A stretch of DNA of 64,000 bases from Portulaca oleracea. Its lineage: Eukaryota; Streptophyta; Magnoliopsida; Caryophyllales; Portulacaceae. Below are positions 35,242 through 45,800 of this stretch, in pieces (position 1 is the first letter of the stretch; each line of letters begins with the position of its first letter). Location of the stretch: the NCBI GenBank assembly GCA_029582165.1, contig CM055869.1:57547518-57611517 (forward strand). The letters run 5' to 3'. The translations under genes were made by a program, and so were the position numbers. The notes beneath the pieces were generated by a model. The model saw nothing but the letters and a program-made list of their open reading frames with translations, made no database searches and had not been told where the DNA came from.

Positions 35242-37598
35242 ATGCCGTCTTTGCAGAGTGCATTGCCGCCTGAACTCGCCAATAATGCAATCAGAGTTAG
35301 TATTACATCCTTAACTTCACCCCATTTCCCCTCTATGTTACTATTATTTTTTGTTTTTTTCCTTCCTGAGAATCAATTTTGAGTAAAGATTGCTTCTTTT
35401 TGTTCAGCTCTATCGTGAATGTCTCCGGAGAGCTAAATATATCGGCAGCAAGGTTAGCTCGCTTGCTCTTACTTGTACAATTAAATGAATTAATTTAGCC
35501 TGGATGCTCAGTGGTAGGATTAAGGATTCATATATTTTTGCGTTGCTTATCAAATGAGCGCAACATCTGTGGGAAAATGGAGGTTGGAGGATCATAACCA
35601 GTTCTGAAAATTGCACTATTTTATCAAGAAGATACATTCTAATGTGTTGTTATTGGAAATTACGAAGCAAATTTGCATGCATGATATATTGATATGATAC
35701 TAAAGTATCCTTCGCACACTATTTTATACTGTTGGAGTAAGAAAAGATGAGGTGCTGCTTGTTGGAGGACAAAAGAAATATTACACATTGGGTTACAAAG
35801 GGATCACTGTCTTTCGTGAAATAACTGCTGTAAGGTTGTGTGTTAATTGTTAATCCAATGATATTAGTTAGGGTTTGGCTGTTATTCCGAGCTTAGTTAC
35901 TGTTGCAATTGATAGCTGCTTGTTGAGAAGCTTGGCTGCTGATTTATTACCTGGCCTGAAGCATTGAAAAGCTCTCCGAGCTCCGTAAGGCTATGTTCTT
36001 TTGGTGGGTTATTACCCGCTTTTCCTAACCTATCCAAATTTACCCATTTCTTCCCATATTTCAACACTCAAATTTTCAGCTTTACCTGAACTTACGCAAC
36101 CTTATCGTATCCCTCTAAAGAGCAGATACTGTCTTGGACCCCTCGGGATGGTCAATTTGCCTATGATATTAGGTAGATTTGATGGTTGTTGGATCCTGTT
36201 ATCCTAAGTTGGATCCACAGGACAGTGCCTCTGTTGATGATGGTTCTTGGAGAGAGCTTGTTCCTCATCATTTTTAGAAGTGTGGGCGGGGGAGATAGGA
36301 TGCTTTGTGATGGTGAAATGCAAGGAACAAACATCAAGTTGTTCGTTCCTTTATGAATATGATGTCAAATTAAATGACCTTTAGTACTTGGTATGCTGTG
36401 AATGGAATGATCAGTGTTAGGAGTGTAAAACCATTCATGGGTTTTCCATATCTTTGAAGCCTACTGACCTAAAACACCCCTCCATCAAACAAAAAATGCC
36501 CTTCAACCCAGCTAAGGCTGTGTTCTTTAGAGCGATAACCCGATAAGGTAACGTTGGATAAATTTAGGCAAAGTTGAAAAGTTGAGTGTTAGAAAATATG
36601 GGAGAATGGGTAAATTTGAGTTGAATTGGGTAAAGTGGGTAATAACCCCACCGAAAGAACGCTTCCTGGTTCATTAGTCCCGGAAGGGTAAATTTGAGTT
36701 GAATTGGGTAAAGTGGGTAATAACCCCACCGAAAGAATGCTTCCTGGATCATTAGTCCCGGAACGTGGGTTGCTAATTTATACACAAATTTAGTCTTGTT
36801 TGGACTTTGGAACGCGGGTCACAGGTATATTTAGCGTTTTCGGTAACTGTGGTATTTGCCTCAGTGGCCTATTTCCTTTTTTCTTCTAAGAGGAAACAAA
36901 TTTCTATCGAACGAATATTTGTCCTGATGTAGTTGATGACGATGATGGATTCTGTTTGACCAGTAATTTTCGTCTCCTAAATATGCAGCAACACAATACA
37001 GAGCTTCTGGTTACTATGGTAAGGGAACAATTCAAGAGAAACATGCATGAAAAAGATCCAGAGAAGATTCAGAAGTTGAAGGATGAGTAAGTTCAAGTTT
37101 CATTCTCTTTCCCCCTTGTCCCCTCCCTCGAAAAAAAGAAGAAGACGGATATGCACATATATTTGCAACCTTATCGGAGACCTAGAAATCGTATGACCCT
37201 AACCCATACCCGAATCGACATCCGAAAAGTTTCACCTGAATCCTGATCCAAACCAAGCCCCATAAGAAATTATTTTCAAAGATGTTTCTTTTTCAGTGAA
37301 AATCATACCGGACCAAAAGTCAGTTCACCAGAACTATAAATCACCCAGCCCGGAAAACCAAAATGAACCGAACTTTTAAACGATCATCATATTGGACCAA
37401 AGATCAGTTTCCCATAACATAAAATCATCCAATCCGAAAACTGAAGGACCCATTTGTTAGGTCTATTCACTGACAGTGAAGGATCGATCGTTAACAGAAA
37501 ATTTTATCGATTTTCATTCCAGTGCCGCGAGAGGACTTATAAATCACATGCTGTTCGAAGCAGAGAAGATGTCTGGTCGGAAGTTTAGCAAATCCTAA
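35242..37598 (+). CDS. LYR motif-containing protein (Complex1_LYR family), 4 exons
   Basis: Coding exons 35242-35295, 35408-35452, 36989-37086 and 37523-37598 join in phase to give a 90-residue protein with TAA at 37596-37598. The LYR tripeptide is at residues 19-21, at the start of exon 2, followed by the basic RRAKYIG segment. The rest (QHNTELLVTMVREQFKRNM and the C-terminal LINHMLFEAEKMSGR part) is helical, as in the family. LYR proteins are small mitochondrial factors that help assemble respiratory complexes or Fe-S enzymes; the partner of this one is unknown to me. From memory it resembles Arabidopsis At3g19508. No cleavable presequence is evident. Intron 2 (35453-36988) carries an inverted MITE pair. 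Confidence 0.9.
35990..36128. mobile_element. MITE copy 1 of an inverted pair in LYR intron 2
   Basis: Starts GGCTATGTTCTTTTGGTGGG and ends near CCCTCTAAAGAGCA. It matches 36524-36660 in reverse orientation. Confidence 0.65.
36524..36760. mobile_element. MITE copy 2 (inverted) with a local 81-bp tandem duplication
   Basis: 36524-36660 is the reverse-orientation relative of 35990-36128. Its right end plus TTCCTGGTTCATTAGTCCCG is repeated once more up to about 36760, where the second copy runs into a partial hAT MITE. Confidence 0.65.
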
Positions 37599-38794
37599 AT
37601 GACACAGACGAAGACAGCCATCCTAAAAGCCATACATGGGTATTCTTTCTATCAAGAACTCGGCTCAATAATGATTCCCATCTTGGACTTGAGGTGCCAT
37701 TGATGGCGCCCTTGGGTGGTTAAACATTGCAGTTAGACCTGTCAATTCGGACGGACGGGTCGGTTTCGGGTTTATTTATGTTTTACATTTGGAAATTTCG
37801 GGCCTAACCTTAAACCTTCGGGTGGGTTTTCGGGTCAGATTTTGCCAGCTCTTGCAGTATGTTTACACTGGAAATGTGGGACAGTTGGTTTGGTCTACGC
37901 TGATGAAAGGCAGTGAGCAGTTAGATGAATGATTATTGATTTATTGGGAATTATTATGTTGTGACTTTGCAAAGCAAAAGTAAGTTGCAATTGATGGATG
38001 CTGTTTGAAATGAATACTGGAATTATAATAATTATTATTATTTTTGATAGCGAAGACAGAATACAAAAACTAAACCTCGCTAAGGAAGGGCCAGTCTCTT
38101 AGCCTTAATGGCCAGAACACGTGGTTCCCTAACATTTGATATTTTTGATTTACGGGTACGCAACGGATCTGTCGAAGAAGTTAAACCAACTGAAACCCTA
38201 TTATTAATACTAGGAATAAGGTCGGAAGCTGGATGTGACTTGAGTTGAGGGATATATATGTCATATGCAGAACGACGCCTTTTCACGTCAGGCTGGATTT
38301 CATATGCATGAGTACACAGAAGTTTTGCGCTTTTTGCAACTCGCATTGCTTTCTTGGTGGACTTGGCTTGGAAACTGACTATCCTTACCTCGTATGCCTC
38401 GCTTGCCGACGGTCCGTCTAGCCTTGTGGTGCTTGTGAATATTAGCATTTGGTGTTCTTTTCCGTTTGTTGGTTGCACAATTTCTCCCATGAGCTGGTGT
38501 AGGCTGACAACGGTTGTATTATTTGTAGGCCCTTTAATTCATTCTCCTTGTCTGACCTTATTTGTTGTTTCATAAAATAGGAAAAGATCATATTATGAAG
38601 GGATAAAGTATAAGAATAGGCAACAGATACTATTGTTCAACAGTTTCCTTTCAACATTACTCAAATAAAATATGAGTGGGCAATGGTCCCGAATCCCGAT
38701 AGGGTTGAATTGGATATGGCCAAACAAAGGAAAATTGGATTCTAACGACCCTTAATTTCACCAATTATATAACAATAGTTAGTGATATGTGTGA

Positions 38795-38960
38795 TCCATA
38801 GATACTATTATAGAAATCCATGACAATATATTCATGTGGACTGCTATAATAATATCCATGAATAATACATATCATTAGCCATGAATAACGCATATCATTA
38901 ATCACAGATATTCCATAACAAACCTAAACAATCATGAATTTCTATAATAGTATCCATGAA
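38795..38960. mobile_element. Short fold-back MITE
   Basis: ATAGATACTATTATAGAAAT near 38798 pairs with its inverted counterpart near 38935-38958. It abuts the next fold-back element. Confidence 0.55.
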
Positions 38961-38969
38961 TTTATATAA

Positions 38970-39333
38970 GGAAAATTGGAATCTAATAAACCAAACTTTA
39001 TGTCCATTTGGATCTAACAAACCAAACTTAACTTTTTGTTACTAGCAAATTGTACTTAACATAATATTTTTCCTAGTGAACATCTACCAATTTTCGGTTA
39101 CCGGAAAAATGACATGAAGTTTTTTTGCTGATTGAAATGAACCTAATTAAAATGAACAATGTGTTGGAAGAAAGGCTCGAGCAGTGATTGTCATTTTTCC
39201 AATAACCGGAAATTGGTGGAGGTTCACTAGGAAAAAAATTATGTTAAGTACAGTTTGCCATTAACAAAAAGTTAAGTTTGATTTATTAGAATAAAATGAA
39301 CATAAAATTTGGTTTATTAGATTCCAATTTTCC
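38970..39333. mobile_element. Fold-back Mutator-type MITE, ~150-bp arms, perfect 9-bp duplication
   Basis: The arms 38970-39120 and 39189-39333 are inverted copies at nearly 90% by eye, separated by a spacer of about 68 bp. TTTATATAA flanks both sides exactly (38961-38969 and 39334-39342). A transcript would fold into a long hairpin. Confidence 0.9.
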
Positions 39334-39470
39334 TTTATATAATAGCAACAAAATTTTGTGAGCTCTACTCAAAGTGAACATCAAACCTAAAAAGCTAAAA
39401 TGCCAAAAAAAAAGGGACACTAGCTGTTCCTCAAACATTTTCATTGATTCTTTTTTCGAAAACTATTCGG

Positions 39471-39727
39471 AGGTACCCCACATTTTTTGAAAACTATTTT
39501 ATGATACTTCAAATTTTCAAAACTCATTTATGAGTATTCTAAATTTTTAAGTTTGTAATTTTTTGATACTTTTCTGGTAATAAAACCTATAAATTTCAAT
39601 ACATTCAAGAATGAAGTTTGTAATTTATGGGTACCAAAAAATTACAAACTTAAGAACTTAAGGTACCCACAAGTGAGTTTTGAAAACTAGTATCATAAAC
39701 TAGCTTTAAAAAAAATGTGGGATACCT
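39471..39727. mobile_element. Fold-back MITE with GGTACCCCACA termini
   Basis: The left arm AGGTACCCCACATTTTTT and the following ~90 bp pair with the inverted right arm ending GGGATACCT at 39727. The GGTACC-rich ends recall the MULE terminal region at 1490-1646. Confidence 0.7.
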
Positions 39728-39861
39728 AATTTTTTTAATTCTTTTTTCTCCTCTTTATTTTTTAAAATTTTTTTTAGGGGTTCTCTTTAGAAATGGCCAA
39801 ATGACAATTGAAATCGACTAGTGTAGTGATCATTCTCATTTCTCAGTGGAGAAGTATTTCA

Positions 39862-42800
39862 ATGGAGGTAGTAGCTCCAGCTACAGCAATCCATTATCAA
39901 TTCAGTCGTCAAACCTCGAAGAACACCTCAAATACACGCTCTGCAACACTCCCCATTTTCTCTCCTCAAAAATCGATTCATTTGAGGCATTCAAAACTAA
40001 CGAAGCGATTCTCTGTTAGGGCTTTAGAGAAGAAGAAGAAGCAGCAGCAAAATCAGCAGGTTACTCAAATCCCAACTCCAAATCCAGGTTTGAACTGATT
40101 TATTACGATCATTTATTGTTTGTTTTTGGTGGGTGTTTTTGAATTTTGATTGTGTTGTGTGTGCAGTTGGTGCATGTTTTTTGGTGGGTACTTTAGAATT
40201 TTGATTATGGTGTCTGTTTGTGAATTGTTGAAGTTTGATTATGGTGTATTTTTGTGAATTTAATGCATGCTTATGGTAGAAATTTGAGGGATTTTTGGTG
40301 GGTGTTTTTGAATTTTGATTATGTTTCCTGTGCAATTGGTGCATGTTTTTTGGTGGGTACTTTTGAATTTTGGTGTATTTTTGTGAATTTAATGCATGCT
40401 TATGGTAGTAATTTGAGGGATTTTTGGTGGGTGTTTTTGAATTTTGATTATGTTGTCTGTGCAATTAGTGGAGGCTTTTTTTGGTGGGTACTTTTGAATT
40501 TTGATTACGGTGTCTGTTTGTAAATTGTTGCGGTTTATGTGGACTTTTGAAGTTTGATTATGGTGTATTTTTGTGAATTTAATGCATGCTTATGGTAGTA
40601 ATTTTAGGGATTTTTGGTGGGTGTTGAGTTTTGATTATGTTTTCTGTGCAATTGGTGCATGTTTTTTGGTGGGTACTTTTGAATTTTGGTGTATTTTTGT
40701 AAGTTTAATGCATGCTTATGGTAGAAATTTGAGGGATTTTTGGTGGGTGTTTTTGAATTTTGATTATGTTTTCTGTGAAACTAGTGCATGTCGTTTTGAT
40801 GGGTACTTTTGCTGTTTGTGAATTGTTGCATTTTTTTTGGTGGGTATTTTTGAATTTTTATTGTGCTGTCTGTGAAATTAGTGCATGTTTTTTTGTTATG
40901 GGTACTTTTGGATTTTGATTACAGGGTCTGTTTGTGATTTGTTTCATTTTTATGGGTTTTTTTTTTTGAAGTTTGATTATGGTGTATTTTTGTGGAATTA
41001 ATGCATGCTTATGGTAGTTGTAATTTGAGGGGTTTTTGATGCAGACGGTGAAGTGGAGGAGGAGTTATTGACAAAGGAAAAGGGTGGTGGTGGTGGTGGT
41101 AAGGGAGAGATTGATTTGGGATGGTTGCCTGCTTTTCCTCATGTTCTTACAGCTTCTATGGCCAATTTTCTGTTCGGCTATCACATAGGGTAAGCATGGT
41201 ATGCTTAGTTTCGTTCTACATCCCCCCCAAAAAATGCCCAAATTAGGTTGCGAGCGAGCTAACAACAACAAACTCCGAGGGAACACATTTGAGTGCGGTC
41301 AGGAGATCCAGATGTAGGTAGTCTTGCCCCGTGAACTAAAGTTTATGGAGAGGCTGATTCCTGTAAATCCCAGGAAAAGGTTTTAGTTGTTGTCATTTAT
41401 AAAAATCATTTTGCTAGAAAATAGTTTTCTTTTGACAAGCGCACCCTTAGAGGATCTTAGGAAGGTAAAACGAAAGCAAACTTATACTTAAATGGGTGAT
41501 TTCTTTTTGCCTTAATGTTTTAGTTGTCATTCATAGAGATTGAGACATGTCTTGCAGAGTAATGAATGGTCCTATTATATCACTGGCACGGGAACTCGGT
41601 TTTGAGGGGAACTCTATTCTTGAGGGCCTTGTGGTCAGCATATTCATTGCCGGTGCGTTCATTGGGAGCCTCATCTCTGGTTCTTTGGTTGATAAATTCG
41701 GCTGTCGACGCACACTTCAAATCGACACAATACCTTTGATTGTTGGTGCGCTTTTAAGGTAAATGCTGATAACTGATGAATTGATTCTTTCTTGAAATCG
41801 ACAAAATACCTCTGATTTATGTGGCTACAACTCTTTGGTAACTGCAATCCCAAATTGCAAGTGAAATGTTCTTTCTGCTACACTGTTACGGGTCTTATGC
41901 CATTGCAAGGTATGGGACTTGTCCCACATTGGTAGAATGGGATATCGGTGTGGGGTTTATAGATCAAATGGGCTCTCTCTCCTTTTAGACTAGTCTTTTG
42001 GGATGGGCTCTCCTGTTTGATTTGTATCATACACTTTGCAGATACTTAAATCTGGAAAGAAATGGTCTGACTTGTACATGTATAAGAGCACCGGCATCAA
42101 GTGGATCTCACAAGGGTTCAAGCATGTTGCATCTGATGTCAAGTGTTGTTTTAAAAAAGGATATAGTTTACTTATTGTGATGTAAAACTTAGTTTTTCGA
42201 AACTTAACATTTTATGGATTGGATCAATTTGATGTTTCATGAGATTGAAGGAAAAGATGAAACTTGTCACCATGTAATTAGTGAGATCGACCACCTAAGA
42301 AAAAAGGGGTGAAAATGCCACCTTATACGGGGTGGCGTGAATATGTTAATAAGAATAGGAAAGTTCTTTTAGCAGAGATTGCGAATGTGTGCATGGAATC
42401 TTATTGATATTGGTAAAGTCTGGGGTCTCACTGATGAGTATAAAACCGTGGCCAATACGCCCACACCTAATATGACGTTAGCAACTTAGCATTCATAGTA
42501 GAATCATATCCTAGCATGACCTGCAGGATCGTGGATCCTTACTCGGATCCATGGGGTAGTTAGGATTGGAATTAACCCACGTAGGATCGTGGATCGGAAT
42601 GTAGATAGTAGTATCGCATCGAGGATTTTGGATCATAAAATCGTAGGAATTTAGATCAGGATCGGGATTTTAATAACTATGGTTGCTGGAAAAGCCAAAT
42701 TGACTGAAGGAAATAGTTACAAACATCTTTTTTTTTTCCCATATTGGATCCATTTGCCATGTGATTTGGTATTGAGTATTTGAACTTTCTTGCATAGAAG

Positions 42801-45800
42801 ATATTGGATTTTGATACAAGGGGTGTGTAATTAGCAATTTTGCATGCAGAATCTGGAGGCAAAAATGTAAAGAATGTGGATTAAATGTTTTCATTATCGT
42901 AACTTCGACAAGATGCTTAACTTTCTCGGGTCACTTTACTTCTAATCACTGAGTCGTCGATGTAATTTTGACAGTGCACAGGCTCATTCTGTGGATGAAG
43001 TACTTTGGGGAAGATTTCTTGTGGGTCTTGGTATTGGGGTGAACACAGTTCTGGTTCCAATTTATATATCAGAGGTACTATGGGATTAATTAACCAGCCA
43101 GCTACTACTCGTTTACCTTCAAGTGATTCAGTCAAATTTACTGCAAAGTTTTTCTAATTATCTTACCGGTGTATAGTTGATAATTCAGCCATGCGTAGAA
43201 GGAGAGGAACAATCAGTTTTATTTAGTAGTATATATGTCTATTTCATGGTTAACCATGGTTGGGAAGGGGAAGAAACAAAATAACACGTTAGGTGAATAA
43301 AACATTGAATTGTCGGCTCAAGCACATTTGTAGTTGGTTTTTTTGGATGGACAATTTTCAATCGTAAAAATTACACGAGAGAGAATAAAAACAAGCTGAT
43401 TATGTTAAATCGGAAATAAAATGATTTCCAAGAAACAATGTTACGGGCTCTTTTCTTTTCCACTTCTAGCCCATCTTCTCAATTTTGAACCTTCATATAT
43501 CAAGGATGATATTGTAGTCTAACCTTTTTATTGTCTAAATTTCTTATCGCAGGTTGCTCCAACAAGATTTCGAGGATCATTGGGATCTTTGTGTCAGATT
43601 GGTACATGCCTTGGGATTATTGCCTCATTGTTTATCGGGATTCCAGCTGAAAGTGACCCACATTGGTAAGGGCTCTTCTCATTAAAATTTCCCTTTAAAT
43701 CCTTACTCAGTTGCATTCTGGTGTAAATAGTTTTCTCTTCTCTCATACAAGAGATCAGAATATAGTTTCTAGTTCATACTAAATTCTGCACTTATGAGTG
43801 TTGCAGCATTCTAGGTTCTGCTTTTAACCCACAAATAATTTGTTCCTGCTCTCAAACTAAGATCAACATTGTTGTATTCCTCTCGATTTCATTACCTTCA
43901 TTTGCTGAAAGTTTGATGTCTTTTTGGAACTTTTATCATGTATACAAAGTGATCTGCTTCCTGGTTTTCTTGTTTCTAGTGCTTTTTTGAAAACCTTATC
44001 TGGGTTGTGCTCTTGCTTGAGAAGGACAATACAATACAAATCATATCATACAGAAGGAAAAAGTTGTACTGTTGACTAAGTAGCTAACTTGGGGAATATG
44101 TTCCTATTTTTAGCATATATATATTCACTCAGTAATGTAACAGAAGAAAATGAGTATTAATCAAATTTATAATTATTTGAAATCTCTCTCTTTTTCCTCA
44201 AACTCTCGGTCTCTTACTAAGATAGTAAATGTAGAAATGATTGAAGTCCCCTTTCCCTTCCAGTTTGGGGAATTCTTTGATAACCTGCAACAAATCCTGA
44301 GAACAATTCTTTTTTTTTTTCTTTTTATTTTGTTTGTGGTGTTGGGGGGGGGGGGGTTATCAGGTATTTTTCGACTTTCAAGTGATTGTATTTCTTCTTT
44401 ATTATCTTTTCTTTTAAAGCCATGTTGATGTTTTCACATTGCAATTTCTAGACAAATTGATAGGATTATAATTTTAAATCAACTCAGTGCATACTGTCAC
44501 CTCTGCAGGAGATAAAAATGAAGTTTTGAACTGTTAGAGCTCAGAGTGAAAGGAAAAATGACAGCACTCTTATTTGTATTTAACTTATTTCTTAGTTGAT
44601 GAGAGCGATGGATTATATGGGTCAGTTGAGAACCAGTCTAACTTGGCATGTGGTTTTAACTTTTAACTGTATCTGCTTATACTTTTTGCCTTCTTTTTTA
44701 ATTGGCAACATACTTTGTGCCACACATGCTTTGAAATTATGCTACTATATGCTAATTACCAATTCAGTATTTAATTACGGTCAAAACATGTTTTCTAGGT
44801 GGAGAACGATGCTATATATTGCGAGCATCCCTGGGTTTATTCTTATCTTTGGCATGCAGTTCGCAGTGGAGAGTCCCCGCTGGCTATGTAAGGTGTGTAT
44901 GCATTCTACACTCTCATTTTCTCCGAAATTGTGTTGAATGATTGTTTAAGCATTTACTGTGATGTTTACGAAGATGGGAAGACTCGCTGATGCGGAAGCC
45001 ATCATTCGTAACCTTTGGGGACCCTCTGAAGTTGACAAAGCTATAGAAGAGTTTCAGTCTGTGCTGAATGGTGATGGAGGAGATATTGACACGAAATGGT
45101 CGGAACTTCTCGAGGAACCACATTACAAAGGTTACATGAATGTTTGTTTTCGATTAGTGTAATTTGGCTGCTGATTTCTGTTGCTTGGAGAAGTGTTCAG
45201 TATTGAGAGAAAATACAAAATATAACACTTTCCTGAACCTCGTTTCTTGGTATTTATTTGTTGAATGTGTTTACTTGTACAGTTATGCACATGGATTTTT
45301 CCTGGACTAAAGTATGTTATTAAAGTTCGTCTAGTTTTGGCTTTGGAATGCTTGTTTCCGGAATGAGGAACATAGGGGTATTTATTGATCCCAGAAACTA
45401 TGGGCCAACCTCACTTTACCCCTCTAAAGAACAGTCGCTTAATTGATGGCGGCTTCTCTCTACCTTTTGTATTTAAAAAACGAAAATTATAGTTTACCAA
45501 GCGTTTTAATGCACATTAAATGTTTCTTCACTACACAACAACATACCTTAGTATAGTTCCGTTAACGCGAAGTTTGAGGGGATTTAGATGTAGGCGGCCT
45601 TCCCCCATTTTGAAAAGATTAAATTATGTTACAATATTTCTTCACTATAATAAATAAATAAATTATGTGTGTTTATTGGAAGCAGCCGCCTCTTTGAAGG
45701 CTAGCCAAGTGAGATCCGCATATGGAGTTGTTACAAAATGATGACAATATTTGTCGACAATGATCTGACATACTGTTATTTACAGCTGCGCTTTTGGGAG

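Noticed and set aside
38080..38490. 136-codon minus-strand frame
   Set aside because: Basic protein with a DPLRTRKSK stretch faintly like FAR1-type proteins, but no domain can be defended and no promoter or splice signals are visible. It may be a decayed transposon gene.
39808..39861. Upstream extension of the transporter start
   Set aside because: The longer frame begins at TTG; the first in-frame ATG is 39862 and gives a sensible transit peptide.
40024..40821. Reading frames on both strands with repeated MNLMHAYG- and HNQNSKTPTKN-type peptides
   Set aside because: They lie inside transporter intron 1 and follow the minisatellite period; no start context or family.
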